Origin: a bacterium
GTDB lineage: Bacteria > Desulfobacterota > GWC2-55-46
Direction: 5' to 3'
DNA length: 7,097 nt
NCBI GenBank assembly: GCA_027310325.1
Contig: DAIDBB010000167.1
Location: 1-7,097, forward strand
The notes below the pieces were generated by a model. It saw only the letters and a program-made list of their open reading frames with translations. It made no database searches and was not told the origin of the DNA. The position numbers were made by a program, and so were the translations under genes. Position 1 is the stretch's first letter. The number at the start of each line of letters is the position of its first letter. Shown here in pieces: positions 1 to 6,421 of this stretch.

Positions 1-1
1 G

Positions 2-253
2 TTAAAGAGCGACAAATCGATAGATGATCTTGCGCGGATGTTCGGGCCGGAAAGATGGGTGAACTATTATTGCCATTTTCGGCCTTCCGGCGTTAAGCCG
101 GCGGCCGATCATCTCAATAAGGCTCTGGCGCGTTGGGCGGAGCGGAAGTTCAAAAGGTTACGGGGCATAACCGTCTGGCGATGCCGAGAGCACAGGCAAA
201 ATAGAAGCCGCCGGCTTCAGCCCGCGGTAGTTCACTATTTGACGTTCTGTTAA
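2..253 (+). pseudogene. Group II intron reverse transcriptase/maturase, C-terminal remnant
   Basis: The frame is open from the window edge (no start seen) to TAA at 251-253. It reads as the maturase (domain X) tail of bacterial group II intron-encoded proteins: a KS-I-DDLAR segment, then WVNYYCHFRPS, then LARWAERKFKRLRG. These match the family's conserved 'GWxNYYgrF.pS' and 'L.rWa.rKykRlRg' blocks. In intact relatives, RLRG is followed by a basic H-x-R-x-A segment and ends near a 'P.lFaHW' motif. Here the expected GHNRLAM residues appear only in the neighbouring frame, from about 166, and that frame stops at 202-204. This suggests one base was lost from the G run at 162-165. The normal FAHW end is missing in both frames. 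Intact members splice and mobilise the intron, but this copy looks broken at its end. No convincing intron domain V follows it. The family call is firm; the frameshift is inferred from recalled consensus. Confidence 0.75.
208..227. other. GC-rich hairpin after the maturase remnant
   Basis: CCGC (208-211) pairs with GCGG (224-227) and GGC (213-215) pairs with GCC (220-222). They are separated by one C-C mismatch and close on a TTCA loop. It lies where intron structural domains or a mobile-element end might be expected, but it is too short and lacks the two-base bulge and GNRA loop of a group II domain V. Its role is unknown. Confidence 0.4.
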
Positions 254-260
254 AAACGTC
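241..260. other. Perfect 6-bp hairpin overlapping the remnant's stop codon
   Basis: GACGTT (241-246) and AACGTC (255-260) are exact inverted repeats around an 8-nt loop that contains the TAA stop of the maturase frame. No T-tract follows, so it is not a convincing terminator. The rest of the gap up to 354 contains an 8-nt direct repeat, TGAGATTT at 268-275 and 286-293. A small stem, CTCAG/CTGAG, lies between 277 and 289. I see no confident promoter there. Confidence 0.3.
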
Positions 261-343
261 TGTGATTTGAGATTTGCTCAGTGGCTGAGATTTAAGGGAA
301 AAGCTATTTTTATCATCCTCTGCTTTTACGCCTAAATAATCAT

Positions 344-348
344 GGGAG
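344..348 (+). promoter_or_regulatory. Ribosome binding site of the O-antigen ligase gene
   Basis: GGGAG sits 6 nt before the ATG at 355. This spacing is good for a Shine-Dalgarno site and supports that start. Confidence 0.7.
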
Positions 349-354
349 AATATA

Positions 355-1704
355 ATGGGCTTCGGACTTTCACAATACATGCCTTTCGCTGCATATATGG
401 CATGCGTGAGTGTGATTATCCTGACACTGGCTTATGAGCCGAGGATAGGCCTTTATTTATTGGCCTTTCTGATACCCCTTGAGGGCATGCTTGATAAATT
501 CGTAACCCTCGGCTATCCCTTCGGCAAGGATATGAAGGATATGCTGATCATAGCCGTTACGATAGGCATCTTCCTTCATAAGAGGGATAAGATTTCTCTT
601 AGTGAAAAAAAACTTAACCGGATCATATTATTACTTATACCCCTCACTTATTCGGCTCTCCTGGTAGGCAGTTTCAAGCTAGGCTTCAGCCTTCCTATTT
701 CTTCCGAAAACCCCCAGGTACGCCAATGGAAGAACTTTATTCTTTTGCCAGCATTATATTTCCTGACTATAAACACGATTAAAGACAAAAAACAGATGGC
801 CCTGATGCTATGGATAATGGCCATATCCCTATTTCTCACGGACTTCAATTTCTACCAGAACAATAAATTGGTGAGCCATGACCATTTTTCATGGGACAAG
901 AGGACCAACGGCACGACCTTCAGCTTCCTGGGGCCCAATGAGATTGCCGCTTTTTATACCCAAATGGCGGTATTACTTACCGGCGTGCTGCTGACCGACA
1001 GGAATAGATTGAGGCAGGCGGCCTTCCTCGCCATAGTCGCCTTTAACGTCTATACGATCCTGTACCTCTATTCGCGAGGCGCTTACGTGGCGCTGATCGC
1101 GGGCCTCCTTTTCTACGCCCTGATAAAGAGCAGGATGTTGCTGGTGCTACTCATTGTCGTGTTTATAAGCTGGCAAAGCGTTCTGCCTACCGCAGTCGTC
1201 GAAAGGATCGAAATGACCAAGACCGATGAGGGCGTGGACGCCTCGTCGATGGACCGCGTCGAATTATGGATGGAAGCCCTGAGCTACATAAAGGCCAATC
1301 CCCTTACCGGTATGGGGTTCGGTAGTTCCCGTTATCTGGGTTTTAAAACAGATGATAAGGCGTACAGAAGGGACGTGCATAACGGATTCATCGAAGTCCT
1401 CCTGGAGCAGGGGATAGTGGGGCTTTCCACGCTACTTGCAATCTTCATCATGAGCGCGAAAAAAGGCTGGAAGCTTTACAGGGAATCGAATGATGATTTT
1501 ATGAAAGGCCTTGGGATCGGCTTTGTAGGTATGATCATATCGGTTATTTTCACGAATATGTTCGGCGACAGGTGGTCATACTATAATGTGATGGGAGACT
1601 TCTGGATTATTCTCGGTATGGTGGTTTTGGCAAATCAGATGAACATTAAGGAGACCGCGAACGTACCTTTAAGGCTTGACGCGGTCGTGCCCCTGAAGCT
1701 TTAA
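355..1704 (+). CDS. O-antigen ligase / polymerase family membrane protein (Wzy_C-like)
   Basis: The gene encodes 449 residues, typical of O-antigen ligase and Wzy-type polymerase proteins. These act at the outer face of the inner membrane, transferring or polymerising undecaprenyl-linked glycans. Hydrophobic segments recur throughout, for example near residues 10-26, 31-46, 63-75, 89-104, 128-140, 148-162, 197-213, 222-238, 242-256, 261-276, 351-366, 385-400 and 414-427. A large hydrophilic loop spans about 278-345. Family marks are LGPNEIAAF (192-200), the YSRGAY segment with Arg241, NPLTGMGFG (315-323) in the loop, and HNGFIEVLLEQGIVGL (342-357), which matches the Wzy_C 'HN..l.ll.E.GiiGl' signature. 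A GGGAG site 6 nt upstream supports the ATG. It is the first intact gene of the cluster and lies 166 nt before the beta-helix gene. Sequence alone cannot tell lipid-A-core ligase, polymerase or protein O-glycosylation ligase apart. Confidence 0.88.
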   Translation: MGFGLSQYMPFAAYMACVSVIILTLAYEPRIGLYLLAFLIPLEGMLDKFVTLGYPFGKDMKDMLIIAVTIGIFLHKRDKISLSEKKLNRIILLLIPLTYSALLVGSFKLGFSLPISSENPQVRQWKNFILLPALYFLTINTIKDKKQMALMLWIMAISLFLTDFNFYQNNKLVSHDHFSWDKRTNGTTFSFLGPNEIAAFYTQMAVLLTGVLLTDRNRLRQAAFLAIVAFNVYTILYLYSRGAYVALIAGLLFYALIKSRMLLVLLIVVFISWQSVLPTAVVERIEMTKTDEGVDASSMDRVELWMEALSYIKANPLTGMGFGSSRYLGFKTDDKAYRRDVHNGFIEVLLEQGIVGLSTLLAIFIMSAKKGWKLYRESNDDFMKGLGIGFVGMIISVIFTNMFGDRWSYYNVMGDFWIILGMVVLANQMNIKETANVPLRLDAVVPLKL

Positions 1705-1790
1705 TTCACAATTTATTCCCTGATCATTCATGAGTGCGCTAAAGAACACAACGCCTTCCCTCGGTGACTTTTATCACTTCCGGGCCGATG

Positions 1791-1808
1791 TAAAGATGTT
1801 ACTCTTTA
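1791..1808. repeat. Short inverted repeat upstream of the beta-helix gene
   Basis: TAAAGA (1791-1796) and TCTTTA (1803-1808) are exact inverted repeats around a 6-nt centre, 62 nt before the start at 1871. The size and place would suit an operator, but a short AT-rich repeat can arise by chance and no promoter pair is clear beside it. Confidence 0.2.
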
Positions 1809-1860
1809 TGTTAGCTGACGATTCAAGGGATGATATTCAGTCAACGGCAACATTACCGAG

Positions 1861-1865
1861 GGAGG
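1861..1865 (+). promoter_or_regulatory. Ribosome binding site fixing the beta-helix gene start at 1871
   Basis: A full GGAGG lies 5 nt before the ATG at 1871. The in-frame ATG at 1730 has no such site. The site therefore argues for the shorter protein, which also begins with a proper signal peptide. Confidence 0.75.
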
Positions 1866-1870
1866 AGAAA

Positions 1871-3598
1871 ATGTTTAAAAGCGTAAGGGCAAGGTTGTTA
1901 GCGTATCTATGCATAACATTGTTGACACTCGTGTGCGGCACCGGCGCTGGCGTCAATTTGACAGGCGGGACAAGCGGGACCGGCGGCACCAGTGGGACTG
2001 ACGTTGTGAAGTCAGCTGGTTCTCCTACTGGTTTTCTTCCCATTGGCACTACACAGACAACGCTCAGCTTGACTACAGGCACAAACGCCAGATGCAAATA
2101 CTCGACCACCGCGGGAGCGAGCTATTCATCGATGGCCGGGATCTTCAGCACGACCGGAGGGACGGCGCAATCAACTGCAATCACGGGGTTAACGAACGGG
2201 ACAAGCTACAAATACTATGTAAAATGCATGGATGTCTCAACCGGCGTGGCTGACGCGAACGATTACACGATCTCGTTCGGCGTATTAGGTCAGGGGACGG
2301 CCTATTACGTTGATTCTGTAAAGGGTTCGGATACGAACAGCGGTTCTATAACAAGTCCCTTCCAGCATATCGATGTTGGAGTAACCAAGATGGCGCCAGG
2401 GGATACTCTCTATGTCAGGAATGGTACATATACGGCACTTTCTGCCAATAACAATGGTTATGGTGGGATACCCATTTTGAAAGGAAATGATGGTGCGTCA
2501 GGGGCATTTAAGACGATAAAGGCTTATCCCGGTGAGACTCCTATAATGGCCAGCACAATAAAAATATATGCGAATTACTGGAGAGTGGAAGGTCTTACTT
2601 TCAGTGATAGCTATGTTAATGCAAGGGCATATGGTACATGGGAGAGTATGGGGATACCGGCTGGGAATACAGCCCCGATGGGCCATGAAACTCCTGGAAT
2701 TTGGCCTCACGATATTCAGATTGTCGGCAATACCTTTACAGGAAAACTTCCATACGCCGATGCCGCCATTCATACATATGTAAACAATCTTTTAGTAGAG
2801 AATAACGATATAACGCAAGTATATGCGAGTCAACAAGGTCTTGGGGTTGGCATTTATATCAGTGCGGGAGATAATCTTGTCATCAGGGGTAATAAGGTCG
2901 CAGGGCCGGCAGAGTATAGCATACAGGTATACGATGAAAAAAGGACGACCGAGGTTTACACAAGATGGCTGACCAATGTAATCGTTGAGAAGAATATCTC
3001 TTACAGTAAACCAGGGGGATATGTTGATGCAAATGGCGTTGCATATATCCCGAGAGGAAACATAATATCGGCGGGCAATCAGACTAAAGGGCAGAATGCC
3101 ATCATTAGAGACAATCTAATTTTCGGCGTAGGATATGCCGGAATGATTGTAGGTAATAACTGGGATACGGTGAAAATGTATAATAATACTATATTCCAGC
3201 CTAACGGTGCGGTCCCATGTCTCCAGGTGAGAGCTTTAAACCAGCCTGCCTCCACAAATGTTACAGTCGAGAATAATATATTCGATTTAGGTACAAATAC
3301 CGCAGCCTTCCATGTTGATACGCAAAATCTATCTTTTACATTAAAGAACAATCTTTACTGGCCCAGTCCTGTACAGATTGTTGGAGGTACCACAACCGAA
3401 TCGAATCCCGTAATTGGTGACCCGGTGTTCGTAAACGCTTCTACTGACCCATCCGTGGCCGATTTTCATCTCAAGGATAAAACCTCGGCGGCATTTGACA
3501 GGGGGCTTGCCCTTACTACGGACGTCCCCGCCGATTTCGAAGGCGCGGCAAGGCCCCAGTACAACGCGTACGACATCGGTGCCTACGAGTACCAGTGA
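1871..3598 (+). CDS. Secreted right-handed parallel beta-helix protein with FN3-like N-terminal domain
   Basis: I place the start at 1871, giving 575 residues, because of the GGAGG upstream and the signal peptide that follows. The in-frame ATG at 1730 would put 47 polar residues before it. Residues 1-26 form a basic-hydrophobic export signal. Cleavage after Ala26 is plausible, while Cys22 has a poor lipobox (TLVC). A GGTSGT repeat linker (32-43) precedes a fibronectin-III-like domain (about 53-138, with ITGLTNGTSYKYYVKC). From 145, YYVDSVKGSDTNSG and APGDTLYVRNGTY open a beta-helix. Its rungs recur as N-x-hydrophobic-x-x-N patterns, for example NLLVENNDI, NLVIRGNKV, NVIVEKNIS, NAIIRDNLI and NVTVENNIF. 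The C-terminus (about 531-574, ending DIGAYEYQ) is the usual cap of such proteins. Relatives include polysaccharide lyases, epimerases and binding proteins. The setting suggests action on the cluster's polymer outside the cytoplasm. I can assign no catalytic residues. Confidence 0.87.
   Translation: MFKSVRARLLAYLCITLLTLVCGTGAGVNLTGGTSGTGGTSGTDVVKSAGSPTGFLPIGTTQTTLSLTTGTNARCKYSTTAGASYSSMAGIFSTTGGTAQSTAITGLTNGTSYKYYVKCMDVSTGVADANDYTISFGVLGQGTAYYVDSVKGSDTNSGSITSPFQHIDVGVTKMAPGDTLYVRNGTYTALSANNNGYGGIPILKGNDGASGAFKTIKAYPGETPIMASTIKIYANYWRVEGLTFSDSYVNARAYGTWESMGIPAGNTAPMGHETPGIWPHDIQIVGNTFTGKLPYADAAIHTYVNNLLVENNDITQVYASQQGLGVGIYISAGDNLVIRGNKVAGPAEYSIQVYDEKRTTEVYTRWLTNVIVEKNISYSKPGGYVDANGVAYIPRGNIISAGNQTKGQNAIIRDNLIFGVGYAGMIVGNNWDTVKMYNNTIFQPNGAVPCLQVRALNQPASTNVTVENNIFDLGTNTAAFHVDTQNLSFTLKNNLYWPSPVQIVGGTTTESNPVIGDPVFVNASTDPSVADFHLKDKTSAAFDRGLALTTDVPADFEGAARPQYNAYDIGAYEYQ
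1964..1999 (+). repeat. In-frame 18-bp tandem repeat encoding GGTSGT twice
   Basis: Two adjacent 18-bp units (1964-1981 and 1982-1999) differ at third codon positions but encode the same six residues, GGTSGT. They form a flexible linker between the signal peptide and the FN3-like domain. The silent differences suggest an old duplication kept at protein level. Confidence 0.7.
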
Positions 3599-3628
3599 TA
3601 CCAGGCTGTAAATCCCACATGTCCCAGA

Positions 3629-3659
3629 GGACGGTATCCGGGTGGCCCGGATACCGTCC
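3629..3659. terminator. Perfect 14-bp hairpin, possible terminator without T-tract
   Basis: The arms at 3629-3642 and 3646-3659 are perfectly complementary and enclose a 3-nt TGG loop. The hairpin starts 30 nt after the stop of the beta-helix gene and ends 41 nt before the glycosyltransferase ATG. That is where a terminator or mRNA-end stabiliser would sit. No run of T follows on either strand (ATGATCTATAT on +), so it is not a standard intrinsic terminator. It could protect a transcript 3' end, attenuate readthrough or be a dispersed repeat. Confidence 0.5.
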
Positions 3660-3700
3660 ATGATCTATATCTCCGAATTTTCCCTCAAAACTTCCACGAA

Positions 3701-4720
3701 ATGAACCCTAGCTTAAAGGCATCCGTCCTCATCCCCTGCCGCAACGAGGCGCAGGCGATAGAGAACTGCCTCCGTAACGTCTTCTCCTTCGACCCGCCCG
3801 CCGGAGGGTTCGAGGTCATCGTCATAGACGGCATGAGCGACGACGGGACAAGGGAGAAGCTGGCCTCTCTAAGGAACAGATACCCCGGCCTTACGGTCCT
3901 CGACAACCCCTCGCGCACCACCCCCCATGCCATGAATATCGGCATAAGGCAGGCCAGGGGCGAGTTCATAATACGCACCGACGTCCGGTGCGTCCACCCG
4001 AAAGGCTATCTTAAAGACCTTATAGAATTGAGCGAGCGCACGAGGGCAGATAACGTCGGCGGCGTCCTCATCCCGGCAGGGACGACCTATTCGCAGAGGG
4101 CGATAGCCGCGGCGTACAGGAGTAGCCTCGCCATGGGCGGGGCGCTACGCGACAGGGGCGGCTTCGAGGGCGAGACCGACGCCGTCTACGGCGGATGCTT
4201 CAGGAGAAAGAGGCTCATAGACGCGGGGATGTACGACGAGGAGATGATAAGGAACCAGGACGACGAGCTTTCTTTTAGATTAAGGAGCTCTGGCGGCAAG
4301 ATAATGCAGTCCGGCAGGATCAAGGTCCAGTACTTCCCGAGGAAGAAGTTCCGGCAGCTCTGGAAGCAGTTCCTCCAGTACGGGTACTGGAAGGTCTCGG
4401 TATTAAAGAAGCACCCGAAGCAGTCCTCCGTGAGGCACCTCTTTCCCGGTATGCTTGTGGCCGGGTTCGCGCTCCTTGCGGCGCTTTCGCCCTTCAGCCG
4501 TTACGCGCTATACGCCCTTATCCTTTACACCGGGGGTTACCTGGCGTCCATAGAGGCCGAGTCGTTCCGGATAGCGAAGAGGGACGACGTAACGCTCACG
4601 CCGGGGGTGATGCTCGCGATAGCCTCCATCCATACGGGCTTCGGGACGGGCTTCCTCATAGCCCTCTTAAGCAGGCTCTTCGACCTCAAACCCGCGTATT
4701 TCGAGACCCTCAGCAGGTAG
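3701..4720 (+). CDS. Family 2 glycosyltransferase, ExoA-like
   Basis: This 339-residue enzyme probably transfers a sugar from a nucleotide donor to a lipid-linked glycan at the cytoplasmic face of the membrane. The GT-A fold is marked by VLIPCRNEAQAIENCL (9-24), then VIDGMSDDGT (41-50) for nucleotide binding. RTDVR (92-96) is at the DxD metal site, and RNQDDELSFRLR (184-195) carries the likely catalytic acidic residues. QYGYWK (226-231) lies at the acceptor side. This order, with DNPSRTTPHAMNIGI and 'RNQDDE', resembles succinoglycan ExoA-type enzymes. Three hydrophobic segments close the protein (about 249-265, 268-284 and 303-324), so it is membrane-anchored at its C-terminus. The ATG at 3701 has no visible Shine-Dalgarno site; the leader is pyrimidine-rich. 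It opens the GC-rich block with many AGG codons that continues through the next two genes. Donor and acceptor sugars cannot be told. Confidence 0.9.
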   Translation: MNPSLKASVLIPCRNEAQAIENCLRNVFSFDPPAGGFEVIVIDGMSDDGTREKLASLRNRYPGLTVLDNPSRTTPHAMNIGIRQARGEFIIRTDVRCVHPKGYLKDLIELSERTRADNVGGVLIPAGTTYSQRAIAAAYRSSLAMGGALRDRGGFEGETDAVYGGCFRRKRLIDAGMYDEEMIRNQDDELSFRLRSSGGKIMQSGRIKVQYFPRKKFRQLWKQFLQYGYWKVSVLKKHPKQSSVRHLFPGMLVAGFALLAALSPFSRYALYALILYTGGYLASIEAESFRIAKRDDVTLTPGVMLAIASIHTGFGTGFLIALLSRLFDLKPAYFETLSR

Positions 4721-4787
4721 CCCCACTAGTTGCGAAAAATGAAATCTCCGCTATCCTTTATCCGTACCCTTGATAGGTAATGCCGGC

Positions 4788-5648
4788 TTGAAGACACTGC
4801 ACGTATTCTCAATAGACGTCGAGGACTGGTACCAGTCCTCGTTTGACCACGGCGCCGATATAAGCGATGTCTGCGTCAATAACACCAGGAAGGTGCTCGG
4901 GGTCCTCGGGCAGCACGGCGTAAAGGGGACCTTCTTCATGCAGGGCATGGTCGCGAGTAAATTCCCCGATCTCGTAAGGGAGATAGACTCCCTCGGCCAC
5001 GAGGTGCAGTCACACGGGTACTCGCACAGGCCAATTAACAGCATGACCCCGGCCGAGTTCAAGGCAGAGCTTACGAAGACGAGCAGGCTTATAGAGGACG
5101 TGACGGGAAAGCCGGTAACCGGCTTCAGGGCCCCGGATTTCTCAATAGATTCCGGCACGTTCTGGGCCTTCGACGTGATGAGGGAGTGCGGTATACTCTA
5201 CGACTCCTCGATATTCCCCTTAAAAACGCGCAGATACGGCGTATCCGGGTTCGCGAAAGGCTATTCGGTCATAAATACCCCTTCGGGGACCGTTGACGAA
5301 TTGCCGGTAAGCGTCCTGGAGCTCAATTGGGCCGGTAGACTTCGGTTCCCGGTCGGAGGGGGAGGGTACTTCAGGCTCCTTCCGCTCTGGTTCCTCAATT
5401 ACTGCGTTGAGAGGCTCGACGAGGAGGCACTCCCGTTCGTCATCTACTGCCATCCCTACGAGTTCAATCCCGAGGAGCTCCGGATGATAATGAGGCGCAT
5501 ACCGCTTACGCGGCGCCTCCATCAGGGTCTCGGCAGGGGGAACTTCCAGAAAAAGGTCTCCCATTTACTTAGTACCAGGGCCTTCGGGACGATGTCATCG
5601 GTCCTGGCGGGACTCAAGAACAACAGGGGGAAAAAGGCGTGCGCATAG
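4788..5648 (+). CDS. NodB-type polysaccharide deacetylase with DUF3473-like C-terminal part
   Basis: The protein is a metal-dependent carbohydrate esterase family 4 deacetylase that removes N- or O-acetyl groups from a glycan. I choose the TTG at 4788 (286 residues) because MKTLHVFSIDVEDW then begins as family members do; a weak AGG lies 10 nt upstream. A TTG at 4770 would add six residues and no ATG fits. Motif 1 is DVED (10-13) and motif 2 is SHGYSH, with metal ligands His76 and His80. Motif 3 is RAPDFS (114-119), and HPYE (222-225) carries a late conserved His. FPVGGGGYFRLLP (188-200) is typical of deacetylases found in exopolysaccharide clusters, including XrtA (exosortase A)-associated ones, although no exosortase is seen here. 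There is no signal peptide, so it should work in the cytoplasm, perhaps on a lipid-linked precursor. Its end overlaps the formyltransferase start by 10 nt. Confidence 0.92.
   Translation: MKTLHVFSIDVEDWYQSSFDHGADISDVCVNNTRKVLGVLGQHGVKGTFFMQGMVASKFPDLVREIDSLGHEVQSHGYSHRPINSMTPAEFKAELTKTSRLIEDVTGKPVTGFRAPDFSIDSGTFWAFDVMRECGILYDSSIFPLKTRRYGVSGFAKGYSVINTPSGTVDELPVSVLELNWAGRLRFPVGGGGYFRLLPLWFLNYCVERLDEEALPFVIYCHPYEFNPEELRMIMRRIPLTRRLHQGLGRGNFQKKVSHLLSTRAFGTMSSVLAGLKNNRGKKACA
5626..5630 (+). promoter_or_regulatory. Ribosome binding site inside the deacetylase gene
   Basis: A GGGGG run lies 8 nt before the GTG at 5639 and within the coding end of the deacetylase. It supports this GTG as the formyltransferase start and suggests coupled translation of the two genes. 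Confidence 0.6.
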
Positions 5649-6421
5649 TGTTCTTGAGCCCGGACGAGCCCTTTTACCTCCCTGGGTTCTATAAAAACAT
5701 ATTCGAAAGGCTCTCCGCGGCCCATGAGGCGAGGGTCGTCATAGTTCCGCCCGTATACAAAAATACCACGAAGCTTGGGCTTACGGTGCGCTACGCGAGG
5801 ACATTCGGGGTGAGGGAGGCGGCGGTCCTTTCCGCGAAGGTCATACGCTATAAGCTGATGGACAGGCTCAGGGGCGGGAAAGGAGAAAGGTTCTACTCGC
5901 TGCCTTCCCTCCTTGAAAGGTACCGGATCCCTTATACGCACGAGACCGACCTCAACAGCCCCGGGTGCATCGAGCGGCTCCGGGCCTGGAAGACCGACCT
6001 CATAATCTCCGTATCCTGCCCGCAGATATTCAAGAAGGACCTTATCGAGCTCCCTCCGCGCGGGTGCCTTAACCTCCACGGCTCGCTCCTGCCCGACTAC
6101 CGCGGGGTGATGCCCTCTTTCTGGGTGCTGGCGAACGCGGAGAGGGAGGCCGGGATAACGCTATTCTTTGTAAACGAGAAGATAGACGCCGGGGACGTCC
6201 TCGTCCAGAGGAAATACACGATCGGGACCGGAGACACGCTTGATTCCCTCATAGCGCGCTCGAAGATGATAGGCTCCGAGATGGTGCTTGAGGCGATAGA
6301 TAAGATCGAGAAGGGCGACACCGGCACCCGCCCTCTGGACATGAAAAAGGGCAGGTACTTCGGCTGGCCGAAAAGGGAGGACGTAAAAAGATTTATTAAT
6401 AATGGCAGACAGTTCAGATGA
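5639..6421 (+). CDS. Formyltransferase family protein (Fmt-like N-terminal domain), probably acting on an amino sugar
   Basis: The protein has 260 residues and starts at GTG, with GGGGG 8 nt before it. It carries the formyl_trans_N fold, which transfers formyl from 10-formyltetrahydrofolate to an amine. The catalytic trio is visible as Asn145 and His147 in LNLHGSLLPDYRG (144-156) and Asp183 in IDAGDVL (182-188). These correspond to the Asn-His-Asp triad of methionyl-tRNA formyltransferase. It is shorter than Fmt (about 310 residues) and lacks the tRNA-binding C-terminal domain, ending instead with a YFGWPKREDVKRF tail. That, and its place in a glycan cluster, argue for N-formylation of an amino sugar rather than of Met-tRNA. 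The 10-nt overlap with the deacetylase suggests that enzyme may supply the free amine, which is an inference. The substrate is unknown; a phosphoribosylglycinamide formyltransferase is less likely. Its stop overlaps the next start as ATGA. Confidence 0.88.
   Translation: MRIVFLSPDEPFYLPGFYKNIFERLSAAHEARVVIVPPVYKNTTKLGLTVRYARTFGVREAAVLSAKVIRYKLMDRLRGGKGERFYSLPSLLERYRIPYTHETDLNSPGCIERLRAWKTDLIISVSCPQIFKKDLIELPPRGCLNLHGSLLPDYRGVMPSFWVLANAEREAGITLFFVNEKIDAGDVLVQRKYTIGTGDTLDSLIARSKMIGSEMVLEAIDKIEKGDTGTRPLDMKKGRYFGWPKREDVKRFINNGRQFR

Noticed and set aside
80..107. GC-rich stem-loop (CGGCC/GGCCG around CCGGC/GCCGG)
   Set aside because: It lies inside conserved maturase coding sequence, so the base pattern is explained by codons; an RNA role is not supported.
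1730..1870. N-terminal extension of the beta-helix protein from ATG 1730
   Set aside because: No ribosome binding site at 1730, polar sequence ahead of a signal peptide, and a full GGAGG before ATG 1871.
3341..3661. Minus-strand frame of 106 codons spanning the beta-helix C-terminus and the hairpin
   Set aside because: No family features, no convincing start site, and it overlaps the conserved C-terminal cap of the beta-helix protein.
3669..4750. ATCTCCG present upstream of both the glycosyltransferase (3669-3675) and the deacetylase (4744-4750)
   Set aside because: Only 7 nt, with different distances to the starts; chance similarity in pyrimidine-rich leaders is likely.
4751..5158. Minus-strand frame of 135 codons
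   Set aside because: It lies across the well-supported deacetylase and reads as a shadow without motifs.
5522..6079. Long open frame on the minus strand (185 codons) under the deacetylase/formyltransferase junction
   Set aside because: It is antisense to two genes with full catalytic motifs. Open antisense frames are common in GC-rich coding DNA, and its protein shows no recognisable domain.
355..6421. Assignment of the cluster to an exosortase (XrtA/PEP-CTERM) system
   Set aside because: The deacetylase resembles members found in such clusters, but no exosortase, PEP-CTERM protein or sigma-54 type promoter is visible here.
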